Shown in pieces: positions 23,466 to 34,445 of a stretch of 36,762 nt of DNA. A model generated the notes under the pieces. The model saw nothing but the letters and a program-made list of their open reading frames with translations. It was not told the DNA's origin and made no database searches. This DNA comes from Oceanospirillaceae bacterium (GTDB lineage Bacteria; Pseudomonadota; Gammaproteobacteria; Pseudomonadales; Balneatricaceae), in NCBI GenBank assembly GCA_024686035.1, contig JAIBDW010000012.1:1-36762 (forward strand), read 5' to 3'. Made by a program: the position numbers and the translations under genes. How positions within the stretch are numbered: the first letter of the stretch is position 1; every line of letters begins with the position of its first letter.

Positions 23466-26066
23466 ATGTTAGAAGCTTATCGTACCCATGTTGCTGAGCG
23501 TGCCGCCCTTGGCATCCCAGCGCAGCCATTATCGCCAGAACAAACGGCGCAGCTGGTTGAGTTACTGAAAAACCCACCTGCAGGCGAAGAAGCTTTATTG
23601 GTCGATTTACTCCGTAACCGAGTGCCTGCAGGCGTTGACCAAGCGGCTTATGTCAAAGCCAGCTTTCTTACTGCGATCACTTTAGGTGAGGTTACATCGC
23701 CTTTGGTTAGCCCTATTGAAGCCACACAAATTTTAGGCACCATGCTAGGTGGCTACAATATTCAAGCTTTGATTGCCTGCCTAGACAACGAAGACCTAGC
23801 AGCCACAGCCGTGAGCGCCTTATCTCATACCCTACTGATGTTTGATGCGTTCCATGATGTTGACGAAAAAGCCAAAGCTGGCAATAAATACGCCATGCAA
23901 GTGATGCAGTCTTGGGCGGCCGGCGAATGGTTTACTTCACGCAGTACTCTTGAAGAAAAAATCACTTTAACCGTATTTAAAGTCACCGGCGAAACTAACA
24001 CTGATGATTTGTCACCTGCACCAGATGCCTTTACTCGTCCAGACATCCCACTACACGCCAACGCCATGCTAAAAATGCAGCGTGATGGTATTGAGCCAGA
24101 TGACCATGGCACTACAGGGCCTTTAAAGCAAATTGAAGCCATTAAATCCAAGGGTTTCCCCATCGTTTATGTTGGTGATGTTGTAGGTACAGGTTCTTCA
24201 CGTAAATCGGCTACCAACTCAGTATTATGGTTCTTTGGCGATGACATCCCTGCGGTACCCAACAAACGCGCTGGTGGCTTTTGCTTTGGTTCACAGATCG
24301 CACCGATCTTCTTTAACACTATGGAAGATGCGGGTGCTTTGCCCATAGAAATGGACGTATCAGGCATGCACATGGGTGATGTGGTAGATGTATACCCATA
24401 CGAAGGTGTTGTGCGTAGCCATGAAACTGGGCAAGAGCTGAGCCGATTTGAACTAAAAACCAACGTACTGTTGGATGAAGTAAGAGCCGGTGGCCGGATA
24501 CCACTGATCATTGGTCGAGGCCTTACTGACCGTGCTCGTACTGCTTTGGGCATGGAAGCATCTGATTTGTTTGAAATACCAAAGGCACCAGTAGACTCTA
24601 ACAAAGGCTATACACTGGCTCAAAAGATGGTAGGTAAAGCTTGCGGTACTACAGGCATTCGTCCTGGCACCTATTGTGAGCCAAAGATGACGACTGTAGG
24701 CTCACAAGATACCACCGGGCCAATGACTCGTGATGAGTTAAAAGACCTTGCTTGCCTGGGTTTCTCTGCTGACTTAACCATGCAATCTTTTTGTCACACC
24801 GCAGCTTATCCAAAGCCTGTAGATGTGCAAACTCAACACACACTCCCTGACTTCATTATGAATCGTGGCGGTGTATCACTGCGCCCAGGCGATGGCATTA
24901 TTCACTCATGGCTTAACCGCATGTTATTGCCAGACACAGTAGGTACAGGTGGAGATTCACACACACGTTTCCCACTAGGTATTTCATTCCCAGCAGGATC
25001 TGGCCTGGTCGCTTTTGCAGCGGCAACAGGCGTAATGCCATTAGATATGCCAGAATCAGTGTTAGTGCGCTTTACTGGCAAACGTAATCCAGGCATCACC
25101 TTACGTGATCTTGTGCATGCCATTCCATACTACGCCATTGAAAACGGCCTACTTACAGTTGAAAAATCTGGCAAAATCAATGCGTTCTCTGGTCGTATTC
25201 TAGAAATTGAAGGTTTGGAAGATCTCACCGTAGAGCAAGCCTTTGAATTGTCTGACGCTTCAGCTGAGCGTTCAGCTGCCGGTTGTAGCATCACTTTAAG
25301 CGAAGACTCAGTAGCTCAATACCTACGTTCAAACATCGTCATGCTTAAGTGGATGATCACAGAAGGTTATGGTGACAAACGTACGATCGCTCGACGTATT
25401 CTAGCCATGGAAGCGTGGTTGGCTGATCCACACTTGATGCGCGCAGACAAAGATGCAGAATACGCTGAAGTGCTTGAAATTGATGTTTCTCAAATCACTG
25501 AACCTATTTTGTGTGCACCCAATGATCCAGATGATGCGCGCCTTTTATCTTCAGTTGCGGGACAAAAAATTGATGAAGTTTTCATTGGTTCTTGTATGAC
25601 TAACATTGGTCACTTCCGTGCAGCTGGTAAACTATTAGAAGCAGCCGGCGGCACCATTCCAACACGTATGTGGATTGCACCACCGACTAAAATGGACGCA
25701 GCACAACTAACTGAAGAAGGATATTACAACATATTTGGTAAGGCTGGTGCTCGAATAGAAATGCCGGGCTGTTCTTTGTGTATGGGCAACCAAGCTCGTG
25801 TGGCAGAAGAATCTACCGTCGTATCTACATCTACTCGTAATTTCCCTAACCGCTTGGGTACGGGCGCAAATGTGTTCTTAGCCTCTGCAGAGCTAGCCGC
25901 TGTGGCTGGTGTGAATGGCAAGTTGCCTACGCCTAGTGAATATTTAGAGTATGCAAATGAACTAGATACCATGGCAGGTGAAGTATACCGCTACTTAAAC
26001 TTTGACCAACTAGTCGGCTATACCACTGCGGCTGACAAAGTCATTGCAACAGTAGAAGTGGCTTAA
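23466..26066 (+). CDS. acnB: Aconitate hydratase B
   Basis: TCA-cycle enzyme, citrate to isocitrate through cis-aconitate, with a [4Fe-4S] cluster. At 866 residues it matches E. coli AcnB (865). The N-terminal HEAT-like domain (MLEAYRTHVAERAALG) marks the B type. The swivel domain with VGDVVGTGSSRKSATNS follows, and the cluster cysteines are in FIGSCMTNIGHF and MPGCSLCMGNQ. AAAGAGG precedes the start. It stands alone with its own leader hairpin and terminator. In Pseudomonas acnB lies a few genes from lpxH, so the organosulfur island appears to occupy the interval between them. Confidence 0.98.
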   Translation: MLEAYRTHVAERAALGIPAQPLSPEQTAQLVELLKNPPAGEEALLVDLLRNRVPAGVDQAAYVKASFLTAITLGEVTSPLVSPIEATQILGTMLGGYNIQALIACLDNEDLAATAVSALSHTLLMFDAFHDVDEKAKAGNKYAMQVMQSWAAGEWFTSRSTLEEKITLTVFKVTGETNTDDLSPAPDAFTRPDIPLHANAMLKMQRDGIEPDDHGTTGPLKQIEAIKSKGFPIVYVGDVVGTGSSRKSATNSVLWFFGDDIPAVPNKRAGGFCFGSQIAPIFFNTMEDAGALPIEMDVSGMHMGDVVDVYPYEGVVRSHETGQELSRFELKTNVLLDEVRAGGRIPLIIGRGLTDRARTALGMEASDLFEIPKAPVDSNKGYTLAQKMVGKACGTTGIRPGTYCEPKMTTVGSQDTTGPMTRDELKDLACLGFSADLTMQSFCHTAAYPKPVDVQTQHTLPDFIMNRGGVSLRPGDGIIHSWLNRMLLPDTVGTGGDSHTRFPLGISFPAGSGLVAFAAATGVMPLDMPESVLVRFTGKRNPGITLRDLVHAIPYYAIENGLLTVEKSGKINAFSGRILEIEGLEDLTVEQAFELSDASAERSAAGCSITLSEDSVAQYLRSNIVMLKWMITEGYGDKRTIARRILAMEAWLADPHLMRADKDAEYAEVLEIDVSQITEPILCAPNDPDDARLLSSVAGQKIDEVFIGSCMTNIGHFRAAGKLLEAAGGTIPTRMWIAPPTKMDAAQLTEEGYYNIFGKAGARIEMPGCSLCMGNQARVAEESTVVSTSTRNFPNRLGTGANVFLASAELAAVAGVNGKLPTPSEYLEYANELDTMAGEVYRYLNFDQLVGYTTAADKVIATVEVA

Positions 26067-26103
26067 TTCAAATGGCTTAAGCGTTTAATTAAGCCATAAC
26101 CAG

Positions 26104-26138
26104 AAAAACCTTATTTTTCACAAAATAAGGTTTTTTTT
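26104..26138. terminator. Terminator between acnB and metZ
   Basis: AACCTTATTTT (26107-26117) pairs perfectly with AAAATAAGGTT (26122-26132) around four bases and is followed by a run of eight T. Five A precede the stem, so it can also act on the minus strand for metZ. Confidence 0.9.
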
Positions 26139-26200
26139 GGCCTAAAATTCAACCCAACCTAGACCTGAACGCATTTTCTATGGAGCGTCAGCTTAACTAA

Positions 26201-27421
26201 CTAACACCGTGATAAAGCGAAGTCTAAGTCTTCTTGAATGTCCAGATAATCTTCTAAGCCCACAGACACACGAATAAGGGTGTCTTTTATGCCTGCCAAC
26301 TCACGAGCTTCAGGCGTCATTCTATAATGAGTCGTCGATGCTGGATGAGTGATGGTAGACTTTGCATCGCCAAAGTTACCTGTGATCGACAATAATTGCG
26401 TCTCATTAATGCAGCGCCAAGCAGTGTCTTTGTCACCTTTTACATCAAATGACACCACACCACCAAATAAACTTTGTTGTTTTTTGGCCAATTCATGCTG
26501 TGGATGACTTTCTAAACCAGTGTAGTACACACGTTCAACCATCGGGTGACTTTCCAACCAGTGAGCAAGCTTAGATGCACTATTACAGTGTGCGCGCATA
26601 CGCAAGGACAAAGTTTCTAAACCATTAATGAATACCCAAGCATTAAATGGGCTCATGCTAGTGCCAACCGTGCGTAAAAAGCCAAATACCGGTTCCATAA
26701 GTGCATCACTACCTATCGCCACACCACCTACGCAGCGGCCTTGGCCATCAATGTATTTTGTAGCTGAGTGCATGACAATATCAGCACCTAAGGCCAAGGG
26801 GTTTTGTAAAATAGGAGTGCAAAAGCAATTATCTACGATCATTAGCGCATGGTGCTTGTGAGCCAAAGCCGACAGCGCAGAAATATCACCCACTTCACTC
26901 AATGGATTGGAAGGCGATTCTAAAAATAGTGCTTTGGTATTAGGTGTAATGGCATTTTCCCATGCTGGGTAATCTGCCGGGTTCACATAGGTAGTGGTAA
27001 TTCCAAGCTTAGCAAGCACATTATCAAATAAACCTACGATAGATCCAAAAATACTGCATGAAGATACAATATGATCTCCGTGCTTTAGGTGGCCCAAAAA
27101 AATGCTAGTTAAAGCAGCCATGCCTGAGCTTGCAGCAACAGCTCTTTGGCCGCCTTCCATTGCAGCAATACGCTGCTCAAAGGTGCGCACGGTTGGGTTG
27201 GTGAAGCGAGAGTATATATTACCTTCACTTTGCCCACTAAAGCACGTTGCAGCTTCATGTGCGCTACCGTAAATAAAGCTAGATGTGGCGTAAATAGCCT
27301 CATTATGCTCTTGCTCTGTGCCTGAAATGCTACCCGCTCTAATAGCCTGTGTGGCTAAGCCAGTACTTTTTAAGTGGTCTTTCTGACGCTGTTGGCGCTC
27401 TTGAAGGCTGTACTTTTTCAT
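26201..27421 (-). CDS. metZ: O-succinylhomoserine sulfhydrylase
   Basis: PLP enzyme of 406 residues that makes homocysteine directly from O-succinylhomoserine and sulfide. It has the Cys/Met metabolism fold: SRFTNPTVRTFEQRIAAMEGG (about 71-91), the aspartate in MIVDNCFCTPILQNPL and the PLP lysine in HSATKYIDGQGR (K222). The start of the mature fold (TGLATQAIRAG) and the purF neighbour match pseudomonad MetZ rather than cystathionine gamma-synthase. It follows purF by 2 bases, so they share a transcript. It would also use sulfide from assimilation, a link to sulfur supply but not part of the island. Confidence 0.94.
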   Translation of the reverse strand: MKKYSLQERQQRQKDHLKSTGLATQAIRAGSISGTEQEHNEAIYATSSFIYGSAHEAATCFSGQSEGNIYSRFTNPTVRTFEQRIAAMEGGQRAVAASSGMAALTSIFLGHLKHGDHIVSSCSIFGSIVGLFDNVLAKLGITTTYVNPADYPAWENAITPNTKALFLESPSNPLSEVGDISALSALAHKHHALMIVDNCFCTPILQNPLALGADIVMHSATKYIDGQGRCVGGVAIGSDALMEPVFGFLRTVGTSMSPFNAWVFINGLETLSLRMRAHCNSASKLAHWLESHPMVERVYYTGLESHPQHELAKKQQSLFGGVVSFDVKGDKDTAWRCINETQLLSITGNFGDAKSTITHPASTTHYRMTPEARELAGIKDTLIRVSVGLEDYLDIQEDLDFALSRC

Positions 27422-27423
27422 TA

Positions 27424-28944
27424 CTACAAATTGCTCTGCATGTTAGTGGCCATAGACGCATCATCATCAATTACATCTATTTTATGTTGCGCCTGATCGT
27501 TACGCTCAGATTCTAAGTTATCCAAATAAGCCTCGTCAACGTCACCTGTCACATACTTTCCATCAAATACCGAGCAATCAAAGTTAGCAATATCACTACC
27601 ACCACCTTGGGTTGACCGAATCAAATCTGGTAGATCCTGGTAAATCATCCGATCAGCTCCGATAATTTCACCCACTTCCTCATCCGTGCGGCCATTAGCA
27701 ACTAACTCATCTACCGATGGCATATCAATACCATAAACGTTGGGGAAACGCACAGCCGGCGCTGCAGATGCGAAGTACACTTTTTTGGCCCCCATTTCTC
27801 GTGCCATTTCGATGATCAACATCGATGTAGTGCCACGCACGATAGAGTCATCTATTAGCAACACATTCTTACCACGAAACTCAAGTTCAATAGGGTTAAG
27901 CTTTTGTCGCACTGACTTTTGGCGTTGAGTTTGCCCTGGCATAATAAATGTTCGGCCAATGTAGCGATTTTTTATAAAACCTTCACGTAGCTTCACCCCA
28001 AGCTTGCTAGCAAGCTCCACCGCTGATGTGCGGCTAGTGTCTGGGATTGGAATCACCACATCAATGTCATGATCAGGCCAATCTCGTAAAATTTTGTCGG
28101 CTAGATATTCACCCATTTTCAGGCGCGCTCTATACACAGAAATACCATCCATTACCGAGTCAGGTCTAGCTAAATATACATACTCAAACAAACAAGGCGA
28201 TAACATTGGATCTTCGGCACATTGGCGAGTAAATACAGCACCTGCTTCAGTAATATAAATACACTCACCAGGATCTAAGTCACGAACCATGGTGTAACCT
28301 GCAGAATCTAGCGCCACACTTTCTGATGCGACCATATATTCTGTGCCCTGTTCAGACTCACGCGTGCCATAACATAAAGGCCGGATACCAAATGGGTCAC
28401 GCATGCCTACGATGCCAATGCCTGTGATCATGGCAATCACTGCATAACCACCTTTACAGCGTCGGTGAACCTGACGCACTGCATAAAAGATGTCTTCTTC
28501 ACTAGGCACTAACTGGCCTATACGCTGAAGTTCGTGAGCAAACACGTTAAGCAATACTTCAGAATCTGAGTTTGTATTCACATGACGTAAGTCAGATCTA
28601 AAAATACTTTCAGAAAGCTGCGCAGCATTAGTTAAATTACCATTATGGGCCAAAGCAATGCCATAAGGAGAGTTCACGTAAAAAGGCTGTGCTTCAGCAG
28701 CGCTAGAGCTACCAGCAGTGGGATAACGGACATGGCCAATACCCATGTTACCCACTAAACGGCGCATATGGCGAGTTCGAAATACGTCTCGTACTAAACC
28801 ATTATCCTTACGTAGAAAAAACTTGCCCTCGTGGCAAGTCACCATACCTGCAGCATCCTGGCCACGGTGTTGTAAAAAAGTCAGGGCATCATAGATTTCC
28901 TGATTAACGTAAGACTTGGCAACAATACCAACGATACCACACAT
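27424..28944 (-). CDS. purF: Amidophosphoribosyltransferase
   Basis: First committed step of purine synthesis: PRPP and glutamine to phosphoribosylamine. At 506 residues it matches the family. The N-terminal nucleophile cysteine is C2 after Met removal ([30 protein letters not shown]...). The glutaminase GNLTNA and the PRPP-binding loop [13 protein letters not shown] are present. GAGGG lies 8 bases before the ATG. It lies in the conserved cvpA-purF order. Confidence 0.98.
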   Translation of the reverse strand: MCGIVGIVAKSYVNQEIYDALTFLQHRGQDAAGMVTCHEGKFFLRKDNGLVRDVFRTRHMRRLVGNMGIGHVRYPTAGSSSAAEAQPFYVNSPYGIALAHNGNLTNAAQLSESIFRSDLRHVNTNSDSEVLLNVFAHELQRIGQLVPSEEDIFYAVRQVHRRCKGGYAVIAMITGIGIVGMRDPFGIRPLCYGTRESEQGTEYMVASESVALDSAGYTMVRDLDPGECIYITEAGAVFTRQCAEDPMLSPCLFEYVYLARPDSVMDGISVYRARLKMGEYLADKILRDWPDHDIDVVIPIPDTSRTSAVELASKLGVKLREGFIKNRYIGRTFIMPGQTQRQKSVRQKLNPIELEFRGKNVLLIDDSIVRGTTSMLIIEMAREMGAKKVYFASAAPAVRFPNVYGIDMPSVDELVANGRTDEEVGEIIGADRMIYQDLPDLIRSTQGGGSDIANFDCSVFDGKYVTGDVDEAYLDNLESERNDQAQHKIDVIDDDASMATNMQSNL

Positions 28945-28968
28945 GCTTAAACCCTCGTTGCAACGCTA

Positions 28969-29478
28969 TTATAGCGTTGGCGGAAACATATCCAGCAAGC
29001 CAGAAGCACTGCTAGACATTTTATAGGACCACTCATCTACCAAGATAAAGTGAGGAATAATCAAAGAACTTTGCCACCATTGGTCGTTGCTTACGGGCGT
29101 TAGCGATAATAACGAAACCAAAACAATAACCAACAAGCCGCCACGAACAATACCAAACACCATACCAAACAAACGGTCGGTGCCTGATAAGCCAGTAGCA
29201 GACACTAGACGAGAAAAAACATTATTAATCAAAGCGCCTACCACTAGGGTGGCAGCGAATAAAATAGCAAACGCTGCGATCAAACGAAATTGAGGCTGAT
29301 CTATCCAGTCCACCATGAAATTGCTTAGTTTAAAAGAAAACAATCTAGCCACAAAAAAAGCAGCGACCCAGCTAGCTAATGACAAAAGTTCCTTAACAAA
29401 ACCACGTAGTAATCCAAATATGCAAGAAACACTGATAATAGCAACGAGGATCCAGTCAAAAACGTTGAGGCTTTCCAT
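28969..29478 (-). CDS. cvpA: CvpA family membrane protein
   Basis: Inner-membrane protein of 169 residues with four hydrophobic segments, named for colicin V production in E. coli and conserved upstream of purF. The N-terminus MESLNVFDWILVAIISVSCIFGLLRGFVKE is typical. I chose the ATG at 29476-29478 with AAGG 6 bases upstream; an in-frame TTG two codons earlier has no support. It lies 24 bases from purF. Confidence 0.94.
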   Translation of the reverse strand: MESLNVFDWILVAIISVSCIFGLLRGFVKELLSLASWVAAFFVARLFSFKLSNFMVDWIDQPQFRLIAAFAILFAATLVVGALINNVFSRLVSATGLSGTDRLFGMVFGIVRGGLLVIVLVSLLSLTPVSNDQWWQSSLIIPHFILVDEWSYKMSSSASGLLDMFPPTL

Positions 29479-29539
29479 ATACAACCTTGATTAACGAAAC
29501 AATAAAATGGCTAACTAACTAAGCAACGTGCGCCATGTA

Positions 29540-30157
29540 TTAGGGCTTTATAACTTCATATAAGATAACTAAACTGTTCATTTGGAACTTGGCATCCAAT
29601 TGTTTTTTTAAGGCTTCAGCCTTGGCTCTACTCAGCTCTGGGCCTACCAGCACTTTAAATAACGTATCTTTGGGTATGATATAAGCAGCAAAACCTGCTT
29701 TAATCAATTTATCTTTTAAGCGCACCGCATTAGATTGATTACCAAAGCTACCCAGTTGAACTGCCCAGCCATTGGGCAACCCTTGTGGGTTTAATAGGCT
29801 ATCATCTTGCGTAGCTTTAGCTTTAACAACCTTCGATGCAGGTTTAACTGCAGGTGTCGCTGTTTTCACTTGATCTGTTTGGGCAGCTGTAGGCTTGACC
29901 ACATTTGCCGCTGCAGGCGATGAATCCTTTGTCAGGGCAATTGGACTTAACTCAATCACTTGCGTGTCACTTGGGTCAAGCGTTAAATCAACACCCGTAG
30001 CTAATGCGCCATCTGTTGACTCAAAAACGTTAGCGGGCACTTGTGGTTGTTTTTGAGTCGCTTGGTAGCTTTCTATACCAGCGCCATCTAAAAAAAATGG
30101 TAAAATAATCACAGCCAGACTTAACAGCATTAAACTTCCTACTATGCGATGTTTCAC
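29540..30157 (-). CDS. dedD: SPOR-domain cell division protein, DedD-like
   Basis: Inner-membrane protein with a short cytoplasmic start, one membrane helix (LMLLSLAVIILPFFLDG), a Pro/Ala-rich periplasmic linker and a C-terminal SPOR domain (GWAVQLGSFGNQSNAVRLKDKL...YIIPKDTLFKVLVGPELS) that binds denuded septal peptidoglycan. I place the start at GTG 30155-30157 (MKHRIVGSLM) because GGAGG at 30163-30167 is well placed and the N-terminus then matches DedD. An ATG 12 bases earlier overlaps that binding site. Conserved order folC-dedD-cvpA. Confidence 0.92.
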   Translation of the reverse strand: MKHRIVGSLMLLSLAVIILPFFLDGAGIESYQATQKQPQVPANVFESTDGALATGVDLTLDPSDTQVIELSPIALTKDSSPAAANVVKPTAAQTDQVKTATPAVKPASKVVKAKATQDDSLLNPQGLPNGWAVQLGSFGNQSNAVRLKDKLIKAGFAAYIIPKDTLFKVLVGPELSRAKAEALKKQLDAKFQMNSLVILYEVIKP

Positions 30158-30191
30158 TGTTGCCTCCATTAGTATTTTCCCTTCATTACCA

Positions 30192-31481
30192 TCACTTGGC
30201 TTGAGTTAAAGTTAATATTTCACCAACTGTTACAAATGAGCCAAACACTATTATTCTGTCATTTACAGATGCGATCTTAAGCGCGTCAACGAAGGCCTCA
30301 CGCGGTGTGTTAAAAACAGCCATTTGGTTTGCGCTAACGCCATTACTTGCAACTTGTTGGGCAAGCACTTGGCCTGATAGACCACGGACACCCTCACTTG
30401 TCGCTAACATCCATACATCAAAGCTATCTTTTAACGCTTCAATCACTTTTTTGTAGTCTTTATCGCCTAGCATCGCCAACACAGCGATGGTTTTGCCTTC
30501 ACATGCCTCAAACGCTAATGTAGCAGCTAAATTTTTAGCCGCATGAGGGTTGTGAGCCACATCTAAAATAACCTGCTTGTCTTGCCACTGGAGTCTTTGG
30601 AAGCGACCTATTAAACGAGCCTTGTCTAAACCTGAAATAATGTCACAAGGTTTGATATCAAAGCTTATACAATTAACCGCTTGCACTACAGCGGCCATAT
30701 TCATTGGTGGCAAATTGGATTGGGGTAACTCAATAACTAATCCTTGGGGGTTAGTCCAAATGTTATTTTCAACCTTAAAGTCTATACCGTTTTGAAAGCA
30801 CTGCGCATTAATTTGTTGGGCATACTCAACGACAGAAGAGGGGCAATCCACAGCATCTGCAACTGCACCAACAATCGCCGGTTTATGAGCCCGGAATATA
30901 CCGGCCTTTTCACGTCCAATGAGATCTATGTTATCACCCAACCAATCCACATGGTCAATGGCAATACTTGTAACAATAGCCACATCGGCATCAATCAGAT
31001 TAACTGCATCTAAACGGCCACCTAAGCCTATCTCTAGCACAGCAACATCTATATTTGCCCGTTGCATAAGGTCAAAAGCCAACAAGGCGTTAAATTCAAA
31101 ATAAGTCAGTTGTGTGGCTAATCCGTTAGAATCATAACGGGCTTTATTAACCCGCTCAAAGCTAGCACATAAAGCCGCGTCATTTACCGGCTTTCCCTGA
31201 AACTGTATGCGCTCATTGAAATGTATAAAATGAGGAGAGGTTAGGCTGGCGTAAGATAATCCAGCCTGCTCTAAAATAGAGGTTAAAAAAGCCACCGTAG
31301 AGCCTTTGCCATTTGTACCTGCTACCGTAATCACTTGTTTGGCAATAGGTGCGTCTTTCAGCAAGCGCTTAGACACTTGTGAAATGCGGTCAAGACCCAT
31401 GTCAATTTCATGGTTTGGGTGCTGCTGCTCCAACCAAAACAGCCAATCACTGACTCGGTTAAAGGATAGTGTTTGTGACAT
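30192..31481 (-). CDS. folC: Folylpolyglutamate/dihydrofolate synthase
   Basis: Bifunctional ATP-dependent ligase of 429 residues that makes dihydrofolate from dihydropteroate and adds glutamates to folates. Motifs are the P-loop VAGTNGKGSTVAFL (about 53-66), SPHFIHFNERIQ, the DAVNLIDADVAIVTSIAIDHVDWLG stretch and DVAHNPHA in the C-terminal domain. It begins 5 bases after accD and has a weak ribosome binding site, consistent with translation coupled to accD. Confidence 0.96.
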   Translation of the reverse strand: MSQTLSFNRVSDWLFWLEQQHPNHEIDMGLDRISQVSKRLLKDAPIAKQVITVAGTNGKGSTVAFLTSILEQAGLSYASLTSPHFIHFNERIQFQGKPVNDAALCASFERVNKARYDSNGLATQLTYFEFNALLAFDLMQRANIDVAVLEIGLGGRLDAVNLIDADVAIVTSIAIDHVDWLGDNIDLIGREKAGIFRAHKPAIVGAVADAVDCPSSVVEYAQQINAQCFQNGIDFKVENNIWTNPQGLVIELPQSNLPPMNMAAVVQAVNCISFDIKPCDIISGLDKARLIGRFQRLQWQDKQVILDVAHNPHAAKNLAATLAFEACEGKTIAVLAMLGDKDYKKVIEALKDSFDVWMLATSEGVRGLSGQVLAQQVASNGVSANQMAVFNTPREAFVDALKIASVNDRIIVFGSFVTVGEILTLTQAK

Positions 31482-31486
31482 AAAGG

Positions 31487-32371
31487 TTAGGCTTCAATCA
31501 CAGGTGCAGGCTTTTGAGTCATAGCAGCTAGCAAGCGAGCCACTGTCGCACGCATATCATGTCTGGAAACGATCATATCAATCGCACCATGTTCTAACAA
31601 AAACTCACTCTTTTGAAAGCCTTCTGGTAGGGTTTCACGCACTGTTTGCTCTATTACACGAGGTCCAGCGAAGCCCATCCGCGCACCTGGTTCGGCGATA
31701 TTCAAGTCCCCAAGCATCGCCAAACTTGCTGATACACCACCATAAACGGGGTCTGTAAGCACCGAAACATAGGGCACGCCTTGTTGTTTTAGCTTTTCTA
31801 AAGCGGCGCTGGTTTTAGCCATTTGAAATAACGAAGTGAGGGCTTCTTGCATACGAGCACCACCTGAAGCTGAGAAGCACACTAGTGGAATACCCTGTTC
31901 CATACTCACATTTGCAGCTCGCACAAAACGTTCGCCAACGACAGCGCCCATAGAGCCACCTAAAAAGTTAAACTCAAAGGCGACCGCAACTACCTCAAGG
32001 CCTAATAACTTACCCTTCATCGCCACTAAAGCATCTTTTTCTTCTGTGGCTTTTTGGGCCGCAGCTATGCGATCTTTATATTTTTTAACGTCTTTAAACT
32101 TTAGCTTATCAACTGGTTCTATTTCTGCGGCAATTTCTGTTGTGGAGTGAGCATCCAAAAACATGGTCAAACGATCCCTTGCAGGAACTCGCATGTGATG
32201 TTGACACTTAGTACACACCTCTAAGTTTTTTTCCAACTCAGGCTTATACAACGCGGCGGCACATTTAGGGCATTTTTTCCATACACCTTCAGGAATATTG
32301 CTACGTCGGTCTTTGTTACCAAGGTTGGTCAAAATACCCGCAGGTACAATTTTATCTAACCAGCTACTCAT
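31487..32371 (-). CDS. accD: Acetyl-CoA carboxylase carboxyltransferase subunit beta
   Basis: Beta subunit of the carboxyltransferase that forms malonyl-CoA for fatty acid synthesis, working with AccA. A zinc ribbon occurs near the N-terminus ([20 protein letters not shown] and CTKC pattern), followed by the crotonase-like fold with [19 protein letters not shown] and [14 protein letters not shown] favour the ATG at 32369-32371 ([12 protein letters not shown], 294 residues), with GGGAG 5 bases upstream. An ATG four codons earlier (32383) remains possible. Between trpA and folC, the common order in this group. Confidence 0.97.
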   Translation of the reverse strand: MSSWLDKIVPAGILTNLGNKDRRSNIPEGVWKKCPKCAAALYKPELEKNLEVCTKCQHHMRVPARDRLTMFLDAHSTTEIAAEIEPVDKLKFKDVKKYKDRIAAAQKATEEKDALVAMKGKLLGLEVVAVAFEFNFLGGSMGAVVGERFVRAANVSMEQGIPLVCFSASGGARMQEALTSLFQMAKTSAALEKLKQQGVPYVSVLTDPVYGGVSASLAMLGDLNIAEPGARMGFAGPRVIEQTVRETLPEGFQKSEFLLEHGAIDMIVSRHDMRATVARLLAAMTQKPAPVIEA

Positions 32372-32421
32372 TGCTTCTCCCATCGTGACCTATGACCACG
32401 GTGTTGATCTAATGAAATGTA

Positions 32422-33231
32422 CTAAACAGTTGCGTCCATAGCTTGACGCATTTCTAGCAAAGTGGAAACAACCTGAGCACATCCTTTTTCTGGATTACTC
32501 GCATTATCACCAAGGGCGTTAACAAGGACACTGCCTACCACAACCCCATCTGCTATTTGAGATACTCTAGCCGCCGAAGCTGCATCCTTGATACCAAAAC
32601 CTACACCAAGCGGCAACTGCGTATGCTGCTTTACCAAGTCTAGCTTTTTTGCCACTTCAACAGTATCTATTGATGCGCCACCTGTGACCCCTTTTAATGA
32701 TACGTAGTAAAGGTATCCACTGCCTACTGCACAAATTTTCTCAATCCGCTCTTCTGTTGTGGTAGGCGTAATGAGGAAGATGGCGTCTAAATCTTCTTGA
32801 CGAAGCTTTCTGGCAAAATCTGCACTTTCTTCTGGAGGTAGATCTACCAATAAAACACCATCTAGATCTACTTTTTTAGCTGCAGCTACAAAGACGTCAT
32901 AGCCCATCTTTTCTACAGTATTTAAATAGCCCATTAACACCACTGGTGTCGTGTCGTTTTGCTGTCTAAATTCTGCCACCATAGCCAAAATCATAGCCAG
33001 AGATGTGTTATGAGACAAGGCTCTCTCACAGGCTAATTGAATCACCGGGCCATCGGCCATAGGGTCAGAGAACGGAATACCAAGTTCTATAAGATCAGCA
33101 CCAGCAGACACCATTTGGTGCATTAATCCAACAGTCACTTGTGGGTTTGGGTCGCCCGCAGTCACGTATGGGATTAGGGCTTGGCGACCTTGCGCCTTTA
33201 GTCCATCAAAACAAGTTTTAATACGACTCAT
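32422..33231 (-). CDS. trpA: Tryptophan synthase alpha chain
   Basis: Cleaves indole-3-glycerol phosphate to indole, which passes through a tunnel to TrpB. At 269 residues (E. coli 268) it keeps the catalytic E49 and D60 in [18 protein letters not shown], and the phosphate-binding [14 protein letters not shown] precedes the ATG by 9 bases. It is 11 bases downstream of trpB and about 50 upstream of accD. Confidence 0.98.
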   Translation of the reverse strand: MSRIKTCFDGLKAQGRQALIPYVTAGDPNPQVTVGLMHQMVSAGADLIELGIPFSDPMADGPVIQLACERALSHNTSLAMILAMVAEFRQQNDTTPVVLMGYLNTVEKMGYDVFVAAAKKVDLDGVLLVDLPPEESADFARKLRQEDLDAIFLITPTTTEERIEKICAVGSGYLYYVSLKGVTGGASIDTVEVAKKLDLVKQHTQLPLGVGFGIKDAASAARVSQIADGVVVGSVLVNALGDNASNPEKGCAQVVSTLLEMRQAMDATV

Positions 33232-33242
33232 TATATATTTCC

Positions 33243-34445
33243 TTAAACTTCAATACCGTCGATATCAGCGACGGTTTGCATATCTTTATCACCACGGCCA
33301 GACAAGTTAACCACGATGGTTTGATCTGGACGCATTTGCGAAGCCATTTTGCAGGCATAAGCCACTGCATGGCTTGATTCAAGCGCTGGAATAATACCTT
33401 CTAGCAAGCATAGCTCCCTAAAAGAGTGGAGCGCTTCATCATCTGTAGCGGCGACATATTCAGCACGGCCAATGTCCTTTAGGTAAGAGTGCTCTGGCCC
33501 AACACCAGGGTAATCCAAACCAGCAGAAACTGAATGGGTGCCTAAAATCTGGCCATTGTCGTCACTCATTAAATAGGTGCGATTGCCATGAAGTACGCCT
33601 GGTGTGCCATCACTCAAAGGTGCGGCATGCTCACCAGTCTCTAAACCCTTACCACCTGCTTCCACGCCGATAAGACGCACGTCTTTATCATCGATAAAGG
33701 GGTGGAAAATACCAATAGCGTTTGAACCACCACCAACACAAGCCACCACTGCATCAGGTAACTTACCTGTTTGCTCAAGGCTTTGACGACGGGCTTCTCG
33801 ACCGATGATACTTTGGAAATCACGCACCAACTTAGGGTAAGGGTGTGGGCCTGCGGCGGTGCCAATAATATAGTATGTATTGTCTACATTGGTGACCCAA
33901 TCACGCATCGCTTCATTAAGTGCATCTTTGAGCGTTTGTGTACCCGAAGTAACACCCACAACCTTCGCACCTAAAAGTTTCATGCGGTATACGTTCTGGG
34001 CTTGTCGACGGATATCTTCAACACCCATGTAAACGACACACTCTAAACCTAAACGTGCCGCCACAGTAGCACTGGCAACGCCATGCTGCCCTGCACCTGT
34101 TTCAGCAATAATACGAGGTTTACCCATATGTTTAGCCAACAGTGCTTGCCCAATGGTGTTATTGATCTTGTGTGCACCCGTGTGGTTCAAATCTTCGCGT
34201 TTAAGGTAGATTTGTGCCCCACCGTACTTTTGCGTCAGACGTTTAGCAAGATACAAAGGTGATGGGCGGCCAACATAATGCGCCATGTCTAAATCAAATT
34301 CGGCCTGAAACTTAGGACTTTGCCATAAACGCTCATAAGTATCACGCAGGTCATCTAAAGCTGCGAAGAGGGTTTCTGATACAAAACGTCCGCCATATGG
34401 GCCGAAATGGCCATCAGCGTCTGGCAATGATGTTGCGTTAGTCAC
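33243..34445 (-). CDS. trpB: Tryptophan synthase beta chain
   Basis: PLP subunit that joins indole and serine to tryptophan. At 400 residues it has the PLP lysine in [14 protein letters not shown] (K93), the catalytic [10 protein letters not shown] and the phosphate loop GGGSNAIG. This is the TrpB1 form that pairs with TrpA. The start is GTG at 34443-34445 with AAGGAA upstream, and it overlaps the end of trpF by 8 bases, so translation is probably coupled. Confidence 0.98.
   Translation of the reverse strand: MTNATSLPDADGHFGPYGGRFVSETLFAALDDLRDTYERLWQSPKFQAEFDLDMAHYVGRPSPLYLAKRLTQKYGGAQIYLKREDLNHTGAHKINNTIGQALLAKHMGKPRIIAETGAGQHGVASATVAARLGLECVVYMGVEDIRRQAQNVYRMKLLGAKVVGVTSGTQTLKDALNEAMRDWVTNVDNTYYIIGTAAGPHPYPKLVRDFQSIIGREARRQSLEQTGKLPDAVVACVGGGSNAIGIFHPFIDDKDVRLIGVEAGGKGLETGEHAAPLSDGTPGVLHGNRTYLMSDDNGQILGTHSVSAGLDYPGVGPEHSYLKDIGRAEYVAATDDEALHSFRELCLLEGIIPALESSHAVAYACKMASQMRPDQTIVVNLSGRGDKDMQTVADIDGIEV

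Noticed and set aside
24167-24604. A 145-codon minus-strand frame inside acnB
   Set aside because: Antisense to a conserved core gene; low-complexity Ser/Pro/Arg-rich composition is typical of a shadow frame.
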